Positions 1 through 7,280 of a stretch of 18,961 bases of DNA are shown in pieces (position 1 is the stretch's first letter; each line of letters opens with the position of its first letter). Under the pieces are notes generated by a model that searched no databases, was not told the DNA's origin, and worked only from the letters and a program-made list of their open reading frames with translations. Source of the DNA: an uncultured Eubacteriales bacterium (GTDB taxonomy: Bacteria > Bacillota > Clostridia > Oscillospirales > Acutalibacteraceae); contig ONWI01000194.1 of the NCBI GenBank assembly GCA_900321515.1, forward strand, positions 1-18,961, given 5' to 3'. Both the position numbers and the translations under genes were made by a program.

Positions 1-372
1 ATGGGCGAAAAGCTGGGCGACAAGGCTCCCAAGATCTTCCACGTCAACTGGTTCCGCACCGACGATGAAGGTCACTTCATCTGGCCGGGCTTCGGCGACA
101 ATCTCCGCGTCCTCGACTGGATGATCAAGAGATGCGAAGACAAGGTCGGTGCTAAGGAAACCGCTATCGGCTATGTTCCCGATGTTGACGACATCAACCT
201 TGAAGGTCTCGACTTCTCTAAGGAAGCTCTCGCCGGCATTCTTAATGTTGACAAGGATCTCTGGAAAGCTGAAATCCCCGGCATCAAGGAATTCTACGCG
301 AAGTTCGGCGACAAGCTGCCCGCCAAACTGGAGGCTGAGCTTGAAACTCTTGAGGCAAAGCTGGCTGAGTAA
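1..372 (+). CDS. pckG: Phosphoenolpyruvate carboxykinase (GTP), C-terminal part
   Basis: This is the 3' end of a gene that begins upstream of the window; the ATG at base 1 is almost certainly an internal methionine. The 123 residues match the end of GTP-dependent PEP carboxykinase, which interconverts oxaloacetate and PEP in the cytosol for gluconeogenesis or anaplerosis. The stretch PKIFHVNWFR followed by WPGFGDNLRVLDWM is the family's very conserved C-terminal block near the nucleotide site, and AIGYVP and NLEGLDF follow in the usual order. The charged helical tail ending in LEAKLAE is also typical. The stop at 370-372 is followed at once by a strong hairpin terminator, so this is the last gene of its transcript. 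The N-terminal substrate-binding lobe and most of the active site lie outside the window. Confidence 0.93.
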   Translation: MGEKLGDKAPKIFHVNWFRTDDEGHFIWPGFGDNLRVLDWMIKRCEDKVGAKETAIGYVPDVDDINLEGLDFSKEALAGILNVDKDLWKAEIPGIKEFYAKFGDKLPAKLEAELETLEAKLAE

Positions 373-407
373 TTATTCTCGCACTTTCATAGCTGAGTAA
401 TATTTTA

Positions 408-456
408 GACCTCTTCCCCACGCAGTAAATTTTTACTGCGGTGGAAGAGGTCTTTT
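408..456 (+). terminator. Intrinsic terminator after pckG
   Basis: A long hairpin has arms at 408-429 and 432-452, pairing GACCTCTTCC with GGAAGAGGTC on the outside and CGCAGTAAA with TTTACTGCG inside, with a small bulge between. A short T run follows on the plus strand. It starts 36 bases after the pckG stop. The small minus-strand gene ends only a few bases away at 459, so the hairpin may stop transcripts from both sides, although the minus-strand U tract is poor. Confidence 0.85.
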
Positions 457-458
457 GA

Positions 459-695
459 TTATCTGTTGTTCTTCTTATTTTGCTTTCCGCTCTGAGGATT
501 TACGACGTCCTGCTGCTCCGCCGGAATGTCATAGATTTCGCGGTAGGATTCTGCATCATCGCAGCCGCCGGGAGGTGTGGGGATCATGCCTGTGCATTCG
601 GTGTCGGAGGCGACGTTCATTGCGTCCATGCTTTCAAACTGACCGTATTCGTCTGTCTGAGGTATATTGTTGTTGTGTTTGTTTTTCTTGCTCAT
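459..695 (-). CDS. Small hydrophilic protein of unknown function
   Basis: This is a 78-residue protein with a basic, Asn/Lys-rich start (MSKKNKHNNN) and end (GKQNKKNNR). The acidic middle carries the segment ECTGMIPTPP and then AESYREIYDIP. There is no signal peptide or membrane segment, and I do not recognise a domain. Reasons to think it is real: an AAAGGGG ribosome binding site precedes the ATG, the composition is biased but protein-like, and the gene fills the space up to a terminator. The ECTGMIPTPP block resembles a motif I associate with short clostridial proteins of unknown function; that is recollection, not a search. It follows the acetyltransferase by 69 bases in the same direction and may be the last gene of that transcript. 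Confidence 0.6.
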   Translation of the reverse strand: MSKKNKHNNNIPQTDEYGQFESMDAMNVASDTECTGMIPTPPGGCDDAESYREIYDIPAEQQDVVNPQSGKQNKKNNR

Positions 696-710
696 TTTTT
701 ATAACAACCC

Positions 711-742
711 CTTTCTACGCTATTAGTATGGCACATAGAAAG
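711..742 (-). other. Small inverted repeat ahead of the 78-residue gene
   Basis: CTTTCTA (711-717) pairs perfectly with TAGAAAG (736-742) across an 18-base loop. On the minus strand it lies between the acetyltransferase stop and the AAAGGGG ribosome binding site of the small gene. It has no U tract, so it is not a convincing terminator. It could be a leader hairpin or chance. Confidence 0.3.
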
Positions 743-764
743 AGTAATTATGCATTGCAATTGT

Positions 765-1382
765 TCAAACGTGCATCAAAAAATGATCAATCACCCTATC
801 GCCTGATTCTTGGAAAGTGTCTTCAATTTTTTTCGCTATCTTTGAGGCAAATTCAACATCGTCACAGGCATCATAAAGTGCTTTCATTGCTGTTATGTAT
901 TCGTTTTCTTCTGTTCCGATATGTGTCACATTGAATTTATGAAAAAGAGCTTGACTCGCTGCGTTGTCATTATATACTCTTATTAGAAAAGATTGTAAGT
1001 TAAATCTTTCTTTAAGAGTTGTAGTAAATAATGAAATAGCGGTATAACCGAACCCTTTTTTTCTGAAAGGTTCCGTAATATCAATCCCTATTTCAGGTAT
1101 TTCCTCTTCCAGTTTTTTTAACATGATTTGACCAATAAAAATATTTGTTCCTTTTTCAAAGATAACCAGAATCAGATCATCGGAATCAATAGCCAATTTC
1201 CATGAGAAATTATAAAAGTCTTCCATTTCGTATATTTTGTCGTTAAATGAAAAAGACTTTTGAAGATTCATGTAATTCTCTTTATCAGCTTCCGACAATG
1301 CTCGAAGAATTATCTTTTCGTTTTGAGCAAATATTTCTCCATTGCACAAAAAATCACATTTTTTCATCTTCACGCGTCTCAT
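765..1382 (-). CDS. GNAT-family N-acetyltransferase (RimJ/RimL-like)
   Basis: This is an acetyl-CoA-dependent acyltransferase of about 205 residues. The CoA-binding motif A is visible as FRKKGFGYTAISLF (R107 to G112), preceded by the strand EIGIDIT, and VYNDNAASQALFHKF matches motif B, where the substrate protein or small molecule is positioned. The order (LRALSEAD start, IGQIML, EIGIDI, RKKGFG, NDNAAS) is that of RimJ/RimL-like and antibiotic-modifying enzymes; the substrate cannot be told. I chose the ATG at 1382 because it overlaps the rnhA stop as ATGA, which implies coupled translation. A second ATG at 1367 is possible. The roughly 50 residues after the GNAT core (DACDDVEFASK to the end) are not part of the fold. 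The gene is clearly richer in A/T than rnhA just upstream, suggesting a separate origin. Confidence 0.82.
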   Translation of the reverse strand: MRRVKMKKCDFLCNGEIFAQNEKIILRALSEADKENYMNLQKSFSFNDKIYEMEDFYNFSWKLAIDSDDLILVIFEKGTNIFIGQIMLKKLEEEIPEIGIDITEPFRKKGFGYTAISLFTTTLKERFNLQSFLIRVYNDNAASQALFHKFNVTHIGTEENEYITAMKALYDACDDVEFASKIAKKIEDTFQESGDRVIDHFLMHV

Positions 1383-1825
1383 TTCTTGAATTTTTGCCAT
1401 TCCGCAACCGCGAGCCGGTCGCAGATTTCATTGTATTTGTGTCCGGCGTGTCCTTTGATCCAGACGAATTTCACGTCGTGCATTTTCAGCAGCGGCAGCA
1501 GCTTTTCCCAGAGGTCGGGGTTCAGTGCGGGCTTGCCGTCGCTCTTTTTCCAGCCCCGCTTCTGCCAGCCGTATACCCAGCCCTTTGTCACGCTGTCCGA
1601 TACGTATTTGGAATCCGTGGTGAGCGTCACTTCACACGGACGCTTGAGCAGCGACAGCGCTTCTATTACCGCAGTCAGCTCCATACGGTTGTTTGTAGTA
1701 TCCGGCTCTCCGCCGGAAAGCTGCTTTTCATGTTCTCCGTAAATCAGCACCGCTCCCCAGCCGCCCGGTCCGGGATTGCCGGAGCAGGCTCCGTCTGTAT
1801 AAATTTCTACTTTTGATTTATCCAT
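1379..1825 (-). CDS. rnhA: Ribonuclease HI
   Basis: This enzyme cuts the RNA strand of RNA-DNA hybrids, removing R-loops and RNA primers. From the chosen start it has 148 residues, close to the 155 of the E. coli enzyme. All catalytic residues are visible: D11 in YTDGACSGNPGPGGWG, E49 in NNRMEL, D71 in TTDSKYV, H126 in KGHAGHKYNE and D136 in CDRLA. The basic handle KGWVYGWQKRGWKK, which holds the hybrid, is present, so this is the bacterial HI type. The ATG at 1825 is preferred over an upstream ATG at 1858 because AGGAG lies a good distance before it and the protein then starts as the family does. It is the middle gene of a minus-strand operon: 22 bases after the YpeA-like gene, with its stop overlapping the next start. 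Confidence 0.96.
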   Translation of the reverse strand: MDKSKVEIYTDGACSGNPGPGGWGAVLIYGEHEKQLSGGEPDTTNNRMELTAVIEALSLLKRPCEVTLTTDSKYVSDSVTKGWVYGWQKRGWKKSDGKPALNPDLWEKLLPLLKMHDVKFVWIKGHAGHKYNEICDRLAVAEWQKFKK

Positions 1826-1847
1826 TGTGAATTCTCCTGATAATTGA

Positions 1848-2288
1848 TTATGTGTCAATCCTGATCATTTCCGCGATGGCTTTGTTCCGGTAAACCAGAT
1901 CCTCGCGGGATGTGAAGCCTTCTTCTTCCCAGAAGGCGTTTCCCTCTTTGTTTTTTGAAAAAACAACCAGCGCGATTTTGCTTATTCCCGATTCTTTTAA
2001 TGCTAACTCAGCTTCATCAAGAAGCCTTGCGGCGATTCCCTGACGTCTGTAAGCGGGACTTACCGCTGTATGATAGATATAGCCCCTTCTGCCGTCGTTG
2101 CCCGCGAGAATCACACCGATGATCATCTCTCGTTCTTCCGCGACAAGACAAGTCGTTGGATTTCTGTTCAAAAACCGCCCGATTTCTTCTTTTGAATCGT
2201 CAAGATTGTTAAGTCCCATTCCCGAACAGCTCATCCATAACTGATAAACCTTTTCGTAATCGTTGATGTTCATCCTCCTGATCTTCAT
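1848..2288 (-). CDS. GNAT-family acetyltransferase, YpeA-like
   Basis: This is a compact single-domain GNAT protein of 146 residues. The CoA pyrophosphate loop is RRQGIA at 81-86, within AVSPAYRRQGIAARLLDEAE. GVILAGNDGRRGYIYH before it and NAFWEEEGF after it follow the order of E. coli YpeA (GTVMGGYDGHRG, then RGRGIA, then YERLGY). YpeA's physiological substrate is not firmly known, so function stops at acetyl-CoA-dependent N-acetylation. The ATG has an AAGGCAGG-like ribosome binding site. It is the first gene of the operon with rnhA and the second acetyltransferase, with a promoter at 2340-2368. Confidence 0.85.
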   Translation of the reverse strand: MKIRRMNINDYEKVYQLWMSCSGMGLNNLDDSKEEIGRFLNRNPTTCLVAEEREMIIGVILAGNDGRRGYIYHTAVSPAYRRQGIAARLLDEAELALKESGISKIALVVFSKNKEGNAFWEEEGFTSREDLVYRNKAIAEMIRIDT

Positions 2289-2339
2289 AACATTGCCTGC
2301 CTTTCTGTCATCGCATTGCCCGAGCGGTCAATCTCCACT

Positions 2340-2368
2340 ATTATAGCAGCTGTATGAAACTGACGCAA
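2340..2368 (-). promoter_or_regulatory. Sigma-A promoter for the ypeA-like/rnhA operon
   Basis: On the minus strand, TTGCGT (2363-2368) is followed by a 17-base spacer and TATAAT (2340-2345). A TG two bases before the -10 (TGCTATAAT) makes it an extended -10. The distance to the start at 2288 leaves a leader of about 45 bases. Confidence 0.75.
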
Positions 2369-2433
2369 TATTTTATTATGAAAATAATGTAAAAATTCAG
2401 GCAGAAAATCTATTATATTGACAGCTAAAATAC

Positions 2434-2462
2434 TTGAAATGGGCGTTGTATTGTGCTAAAAT
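2434..2462 (+). promoter_or_regulatory. Sigma-A promoter for nadABC
   Basis: TTGAAA (2434-2439), a 17-base spacer and TAAAAT (2457-2462) form a good promoter about 60 bases before nadA. The nadA ATG has GAAAGGA at 2505-2511, nine bases away. I do not recognise a NiaR operator in the leader. Confidence 0.75.
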
Positions 2463-2520
2463 GATTATAATTATTTTGACTCATCGGACACCCTAATTTA
2501 ACCCGAAAGGATATGATTCT

Positions 2521-3441
2521 ATGAATACTTCTGAGCTGAAGCAGGCGATCATTCAGGCTAAAAAGGACACAGGTACCCTCGTGCTGGCTCACACTTATCA
2601 GGACCCGGATATCATTGACATCGCGGACATTTCCGGCGACAGCTTCGCCCTCTCCAAAGCGGCGGCAAAGATGCCGGAGGTCAGGCGGGTTCTGCTCTGC
2701 GGCGTGCGCTTCATGGCTGATACTGTGAAGATTCTCTCCCCGGAAAAGGAAGTGGTTCTCTCTCACAGGAAAGCGACCTGTCCGATGGCGGAGCAGATTG
2801 CCCCGGAACGTGTGCGCGCCTTCCGCGAGGAAAATCCGGACGTATGTGTCTGCGCCTACATCAACACTTCCACCGAGCTGAAGGCGGAATGTGACGTCTG
2901 CGTCACTTCTTCCACCGCCGTAAAGATAGTCTCTTCCCTCCCCTCCAAGAAAGTCCTGTTTATCCCCGATCAGAACTTAGGCGGTTATGTGGCAAAATTC
3001 GTGCCGGATAAGGAAATCATCCTCTGGGACGGCTGCTGTCCGACTCACCACAGCGTTTCGGTCAAGGACGTACAGGAGGCTAAGGCTAAACATCCCGACG
3101 CAAAGATTGCCGTTCACCCCGAATGCCGGAAGGATGTCGTTGATCTCTGCGATTTCGTCGGCTCCACGTCTGAGATAATCGACTACTGCAAACGTATCAG
3201 TGACGACGTGATGATTGCCACTGAGCGCGGAGTGTGCGATAAGCTGAGCCGTGATTATCCCGAACGCGGTTTTTATCAGCTCGCTCCCGGCAAGCTCACC
3301 TGCCCGAATATGAAGATGACAACCCTTCAGAATGTCTACGACGCGCTTATGGGCAATTTCGGCGATGTGATAGAGATTGATGAAGAGCTCAGGTTAAAGG
3401 CAAAGCGCAGCATCGACAATATGCTCAAATACGGCGGCTGA
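2521..3441 (+). CDS. nadA: Quinolinate synthase (iron-sulfur)
   Basis: Condenses iminoaspartate, made by NadB, with dihydroxyacetone phosphate to give quinolinate, the second step of de novo NAD synthesis. It is a cytosolic [4Fe-4S] enzyme. At 306 residues it is the usual short Firmicute/Thermotoga-type form. The three cluster cysteines can be placed by alignment to the known pattern: C87 in KATCPMAEQ, C173 in DGCCPTHHS and C261 in LTCPNMKM. AHTYQDPD near the N-terminus, the GDSFALS block, NTSTELKAECDVCVTSS and HPEC at 199-202 supply the substrate-binding residues. Three similar thirds, typical of NadA, are evident. It is first in the nadABC operon, with nadB starting 52 bases later. Only the open cluster-bearing form is oxygen-sensitive in known enzymes, which fits an anaerobe. 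Confidence 0.97.
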   Translation: MNTSELKQAIIQAKKDTGTLVLAHTYQDPDIIDIADISGDSFALSKAAAKMPEVRRVLLCGVRFMADTVKILSPEKEVVLSHRKATCPMAEQIAPERVRAFREENPDVCVCAYINTSTELKAECDVCVTSSTAVKIVSSLPSKKVLFIPDQNLGGYVAKFVPDKEIILWDGCCPTHHSVSVKDVQEAKAKHPDAKIAVHPECRKDVVDLCDFVGSTSEIIDYCKRISDDVMIATERGVCDKLSRDYPERGFYQLAPGKLTCPNMKMTTLQNVYDALMGNFGDVIEIDEELRLKAKRSIDNMLKYGG

Positions 3442-3493
3442 TTCATCTGAAATTATTCGACAATAACTCAGTTTAAGGAATGACGATTCTAAA

Positions 3494-4978
3494 ATGAAAG
3501 ACAATTACGATGTAGTGATAGTCGGTTCCGGCGCTTCGGGACTCTATGCCGCGCTTCAGTTCGGCGAAGACATAAGCGTGCTGGTTATCAGCAAACGAGA
3601 ACTCTCTCTCTCCAACAGTTCTCTTGCACAGGGCGGCGTTGCCGCCGTCATCGACAAGGACAATGACAATTACAAGCTTCACATCGCCGACACTCTTATT
3701 GCCGGCGGATACAAGAATGACCTTTCCGCCCTCGAAGTGCTGGTCACGGAAGGTCCTTCCGACGTGCTCAAACTGCGGGAACTGGGCGTTCAGTTCGACA
3801 GCGACAGCCATGGCAATCTCGATATGACTCTTGAAGGCGGTCACAGCCGTCACAGAATTGCCCATTACAAGGATTCTACCGGTCGCGAGATCGTGAGGCA
3901 GCTCCTTGAACTTGTCAAAGCCAAACCGAATGTCGAGCTTGTAGAAAACACAATGCTGTGTTCGCTTCAGAAGGACAGCGGTGGCGGCTTCTGGCTGGGA
4001 ATATTGACGTCTGACGGAGACATTGAACCTGTATTCGCTCCGTATGTTATTCTCGGCACAGGCGGCATTGGCAGGGTATTCAAATACACCACCAATTCAG
4101 CCATTGCCACCGGCGACGGCATTACAATGGCATACAACCTCGGCGCCCGGATTAAAAATCTCTCCTATATCCAGTTCCATCCGACCGGATTTGCTCCCCC
4201 CGACAACTCGCACGAACGCTTCCTAATATCCGAAGCAGTCAGAGGCGAGGGTGCTGTGCTGAGAAACGTCAACGGCGACCGATTTGTCGGCAATTACGAC
4301 TACCGCGGTGAACTTGCTCCCCGCGACGTGGTTTCCCGCATTATTATTCAGGAAGGAAAGCGCCTGAACAGCGATAAATTCTACCTCGATATCACGCATG
4401 AGGACCCGGAATTTGTGAAAAACAGATTCCCCATGATTTACGATCAATGCCTGAAGGAAGGCATCGACATGACTAAGGACTGGATTCCGATCTATCCAAC
4501 CCAGCATTATCTGATGGGCGGTATCAATGTCGATACCAAGGCTCGCACCAACGTGCCCAGGCTCTATGCTATCGGAGAATGTTCACACACGGGCATTCAC
4601 GGCAAAAACCGCCTCGCAAGCAATTCACTGCTTGAAGCGCTGGTATTTTCAAGGCGCGCCGCAACCGATATCATTCTCAACATTTGCGTCAACGGCTGCG
4701 TCAAGCCTAAGGATAAGCCGAAAATGCCCTCCAAAGACGGAAAACAGCTTCGCAACGGCATAAGGACAACTATACGCAATATATTGCAGGAGGCTCACTT
4801 CGTCACTCTCGATATTGACAAGGCAAAAGAAAATATGCCTGTAATTGAAGGGCTGCTGAAAGAGGTATACGCTGATGACCTCGCTATGAGCAAGGATCTT
4901 ATCGAAGCCCGCAGCGCTGTGACTGTAGCGTATATTGTACTCAGCGAGGACATAGAAAACGCCAAGAACAACAACTGA
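3494..4978 (+). CDS. nadB: L-aspartate oxidase
   Basis: This FAD enzyme oxidises L-aspartate to iminoaspartate, the first step of de novo NAD synthesis. In anaerobes fumarate rather than oxygen is the likely electron acceptor (inference). The 494 residues contain the N-terminal dinucleotide loop GSGASG (11-16), LAQGGVA near 45-50, the substrate loop EGGHSRHRI with E114, IQFHPTGF with H229, RGEGAVLRN, APRDVVSR with R277, and HYLMGGI with H338. GECSHTGIHGKNRLASNSL at 361-379 is the second FAD contact. These residues correspond to those of E. coli NadB and the succinate dehydrogenase/fumarate reductase flavoprotein family; pairing with nadA and nadC rules out the latter. The helical C-terminal domain is somewhat shorter than in E. 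coli (540 residues). AAGGA lies 14 bases before the ATG, slightly far. nadC begins 14 bases after its stop. Confidence 0.97.
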   Translation: MKDNYDVVIVGSGASGLYAALQFGEDISVLVISKRELSLSNSSLAQGGVAAVIDKDNDNYKLHIADTLIAGGYKNDLSALEVLVTEGPSDVLKLRELGVQFDSDSHGNLDMTLEGGHSRHRIAHYKDSTGREIVRQLLELVKAKPNVELVENTMLCSLQKDSGGGFWLGILTSDGDIEPVFAPYVILGTGGIGRVFKYTTNSAIATGDGITMAYNLGARIKNLSYIQFHPTGFAPPDNSHERFLISEAVRGEGAVLRNVNGDRFVGNYDYRGELAPRDVVSRIIIQEGKRLNSDKFYLDITHEDPEFVKNRFPMIYDQCLKEGIDMTKDWIPIYPTQHYLMGGINVDTKARTNVPRLYAIGECSHTGIHGKNRLASNSLLEALVFSRRAATDIILNICVNGCVKPKDKPKMPSKDGKQLRNGIRTTIRNILQEAHFVTLDIDKAKENMPVIEGLLKEVYADDLAMSKDLIEARSAVTVAYIVLSEDIENAKNNN

Positions 4979-4992
4979 CGGGAGTGTAATTA

Positions 4993-5826
4993 ATGGTACT
5001 GGATTTTTATTTGGATGACCTGATTAAAAACGCGCTGAAGGAAGATATCAATTATATTGACACCACGGCTGACCTTGTTATTCCGGAGGATCAGCGCGGT
5101 CAGGCTTATTTCGTGGCGAAGGCTTCCGGCGTGCTCTGCGGAATAGACACTGCTATGAGGGTATTCAGGCTGCTTGACGACAGTTTTGAAGCCACCGTTT
5201 ATTTCCATGACGGCGATAAGCTCGCCAAAGGCGACATTATCTGCGAATTCAGCGGAAATATGCGCTGTCTGCTTAAGGGAGAACGCACCGCGCTTAATCT
5301 TATTCAGCATATGTCCGGCATTGCCACTGAGACGGCGCGCTGTGCCGATATCGTAAAGGGCACCAAAGCCGCTGTCACAGACACCCGCAAGACTCTCCCC
5401 GGACTGCGTGCCATTCAGAAATACGCCGTCACCGTGGGCGGTGGCAAGAATCACCGCTACAATCTCAGCGACGGCGCAATGCTCAAGGACAATCACATCG
5501 ACGCATGCGGCGGAATTGCCGGCGCCGTCGGTACTCTTCGGACAAAGCTTGGCCACATGGTTAAAATAGAAGTCGAGACACGCAATCTCGATGAGGTTAA
5601 ACAGGCACTTGAAGCCGGCGCGGACATCATCATGCTCGACAACATGGACTGCGCGACGATGAAAGAGGCAGTAAAGCTGGTGGACGGCAAGGCGCTGCTC
5701 GAAGCCTCCGGCGGAATTACGCACGATACACTCCGCGAGGTAGCCGAGACGGGGGTTGACATCATTTCGATAGGCGCTCTCACCCATTCCGTACAGGCTT
5801 TCGACATTTCGATGAGAATTTCATAA
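4993..5826 (+). CDS. nadC: Nicotinate-nucleotide pyrophosphorylase (carboxylating)
   Basis: Converts quinolinate and PRPP to nicotinate mononucleotide with loss of CO2, the third step of the pathway. The 277 residues are full length. An N-terminal alpha/beta sandwich ends in GERTALN with R98. The barrel then carries TDTRKTLPGLR (130-140), KNHRYNLSDGAMLKDNHI with H154, R155 and K165, KIEVE with E194, IMLDNM with D216, and LEASGGI at 237-242. These are the quinolinate- and PRPP-binding residues of known NadC structures. GGGAG precedes the ATG. It sits 14 bases after nadB and is the last biosynthetic gene; no terminator separates it from the regulator gene that follows, so all four are probably one transcript. 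Confidence 0.97.
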   Translation: MVLDFYLDDLIKNALKEDINYIDTTADLVIPEDQRGQAYFVAKASGVLCGIDTAMRVFRLLDDSFEATVYFHDGDKLAKGDIICEFSGNMRCLLKGERTALNLIQHMSGIATETARCADIVKGTKAAVTDTRKTLPGLRAIQKYAVTVGGGKNHRYNLSDGAMLKDNHIDACGGIAGAVGTLRTKLGHMVKIEVETRNLDEVKQALEAGADIIMLDNMDCATMKEAVKLVDGKALLEASGGITHDTLREVAETGVDIISIGALTHSVQAFDISMRIS

Positions 5827-5829
5827 AGC

Positions 5830-5850
5830 AGTGTGAAGTGTGGAGTGTGG
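5830..5850 (+). repeat. Three tandem AGTGTGR heptamers
   Basis: AGTGTGA, AGTGTGG and AGTGTGG follow each other without a gap, four bases after the nadC stop and ahead of the regulator's ribosome binding site. They may be slippage products or iterated binding sites; nothing in the sequence decides. Confidence 0.6.
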
Positions 5851-5900
5851 GATTTGTGAGAAATACAAAATCCGAAACAAAAAAACAGGAGGCTGCTCTT

Positions 5901-6542
5901 GTGGGCGAGCGTCTGAAATCCGTGCGCAAAAGCGCCGGATTATCATTGCAGGATGTCGCCGACAGGCTCAACCGTGATTTCGGAGCGAACATCAACAAGG
6001 GCATGATCTCGAAGTATGAAAACGGAATACATGAGCCTTCAGCGGCGATGATTTTCTGTCTCTCAAATATTTTCGGTGTTTCCGCCGACTATCTGACTTG
6101 CAGGACCGACGCGCAGAACGAACATGATCTGTCTTCAGAATTATACGATACGGGCCATATAATAAATATCTACTCGAGGTACAACCGTTTTGACGGGGGC
6201 AATACCGAAAAAGGCGCTGTTGAAATCATACCGTCGAGCTGGCTCACTGGCGGTCACGAATTCTTCGGACTGAGAATACGCGGAAGTGAGTTTGCTCCCA
6301 GATATTACGAGGGCGATGTGGTGATATTTGAGAGAAAAAGCAAGATTCCCGGTGATCGGGTGGGTCTGGTCAGCATTGGCACAGGCGACGCCTTTCTCTG
6401 TTATATCGTCAGAAAACGCAACGGTAAGGCGATCATCCCCCTCGACCGCAGAATGAAAGAGATGTTTTTCACCACCGAACAACTTGAAGCCGATGATATT
6501 CACATTATTGGCGTTGCTGTTCAGGTCAGAAGAATGGAATAG
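5901..6542 (+). CDS. XRE-family regulator with degenerate S24 (LexA/CI-like) domain
   Basis: A 213-residue DNA-binding protein. Residues 3-66 form an XRE helix-turn-helix: ERLKSVRKSAGLSLQDVADRL, then KGMISKYENGIHEP and a VSADYL end. Residues about 105-213 follow the S24 fold of LexA and phage CI repressors (FFGLRIRGSEFAPRYYEGDVVIFER, then GDRVGLVSIG). In cleavable members the loop reads GDSMxP with Ser as nucleophile and a Lys about 35 residues later. Here the aligned loop is GSEFAP (128-133), so Glu replaces Ser, and the Lys position is Cys167 in FLCYIV. Self-cleavage is therefore unlikely and the domain may only dimerise or sense a ligand. I chose GTG at 5901 because a perfect AGGAGG at 5887-5892 lies eight bases before it; an ATG-less extension upstream has no binding site. 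It lies 74 bases after nadC with no terminator between, suggesting control of nad genes or itself, which is inference. Confidence 0.82.
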   Translation: MGERLKSVRKSAGLSLQDVADRLNRDFGANINKGMISKYENGIHEPSAAMIFCLSNIFGVSADYLTCRTDAQNEHDLSSELYDTGHIINIYSRYNRFDGGNTEKGAVEIIPSSWLTGGHEFFGLRIRGSEFAPRYYEGDVVIFERKSKIPGDRVGLVSIGTGDAFLCYIVRKRNGKAIIPLDRRMKEMFFTTEQLEADDIHIIGVAVQVRRME

Positions 6543-6558
6543 GTATTACATTACAATT

Positions 6559-6603
6559 CCCCCGATACGGACTGATTCAATTTCACACAGCCCGTGTCGG
6601 GGG
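6559..6603. terminator. Hairpin between the convergent regulator and thrH genes
   Basis: CCCCCGATACGG (6559-6570) pairs with CCGTGTCGGGGG (6592-6603), with one G-T pair and a 21-base loop. It lies between two converging genes and is flanked by A/T-rich sequence on both sides, but neither side has a clean T run, so it may act as a weak two-way terminator. Confidence 0.65.
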
Positions 6604-6615
6604 ATTAATATTATT

Positions 6616-7218
6616 TTATACCATTGCGGATTTAATCGCGTCAAGAAGGTCGGCGTATGTTTCGTAAGCGGGAACCTCAGGATTGTCGGCAATTATCTTC
6701 TCAGTGCTCCGGAAGAGAAAACCCGCCTTGCTCGCCTTGATCATGCCAAGGTCATTGTAGCTGTCACCGCTGGCAATCGTGTCATAACCGATTGATTGAA
6801 GGGCGCGTACTGTGGAATATTTGGAGTTTTCCACGCGCATCTTGAATCCGGTAACTTCACCGGAATCCGACACTACAAGCGAATTGCAGAATATCGTGGG
6901 CCAGCCTAATTTCTTCATAAGCGGCGTCGCAAACTCCTTGAATGTGTCACTTATTATTATGACCTGTGTTATTGAGCGCAGCTCGTCGAGGAATTCCTTC
7001 GCGCCATCCATAGGTTCGATGGTGGCTATCACGTACTGTATCTCCTTGAGCCCAAGGCCGTGCTCTTTGAGAATTGCGATGCGGTATGCCATCAGCTTAT
7101 CGTAATCAGGTTCGTCACGGGTGGTCTTTTTAAGCTCGGGAATGCCTGTGGCTTCGGCGAACGCTATCCATATTTCGGGCACAAGTACGCCCTCAAGATC
7201 GAGACATGTTATATACAT
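6616..7218 (-). CDS. thrH: ThrH-type phosphoserine phosphatase/homoserine phosphotransferase
   Basis: A 200-residue HAD-superfamily enzyme. ThrH of Pseudomonas dephosphorylates phosphoserine and can pass the phosphate to homoserine, linking serine and threonine synthesis. Motif I is CLDLEGVLVPEIW with D7 as nucleophile; the Glu at position 9, where ordinary HAD phosphatases have Asp, is the ThrH signature. Motif II is ISDT (89-92), motif III K133 in ENSKYSTV, and motif IV GDSYND at 151-156. TTRDEPDYDKLM in the cap and EFATPLMKKLGWPT also match ThrH. The ATG at 7218 is preferred to an upstream one at 7245 because AAAGGAAG lies seven bases before it and the protein then starts directly with motif I. 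It is a single-gene transcript with its own perfect promoter. The exact substrate in this organism is inferred. Confidence 0.88.
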   Translation of the reverse strand: MYITCLDLEGVLVPEIWIAFAEATGIPELKKTTRDEPDYDKLMAYRIAILKEHGLGLKEIQYVIATIEPMDGAKEFLDELRSITQVIIISDTFKEFATPLMKKLGWPTIFCNSLVVSDSGEVTGFKMRVENSKYSTVRALQSIGYDTIASGDSYNDLGMIKASKAGFLFRSTEKIIADNPEVPAYETYADLLDAIKSAMV

Positions 7219-7250
7219 TAATGATCTTCCTTTCGTTTTTTTCAAGTGCT

Positions 7251-7279
7251 ATTATAACATTTATGCCGTCATTTGTCAA
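7251..7279 (-). promoter_or_regulatory. Perfect consensus sigma-A promoter for thrH
   Basis: On the minus strand TTGACA (7274-7279), a 17-base spacer and TATAAT (7251-7256) match the consensus at every position. The leader to the ATG at 7218 is about 25 bases, just enough for the AAAGGAAG binding site. Its upstream edge adjoins the terminator of the preceding operon. Confidence 0.9.
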
Positions 7280-7280
7280 T

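Noticed and set aside
1247..1816. 189-codon plus-strand frame across rnhA
   Set aside because: It is antisense to rnhA, whose catalytic residues are all present, and has no binding site or family features.
4990..5787. Long open frame (265 codons) on the minus strand opposite nadC
   Set aside because: It mirrors the codon pattern of nadC, lacks a ribosome binding site and shows no domain, so it is a shadow of nadC.
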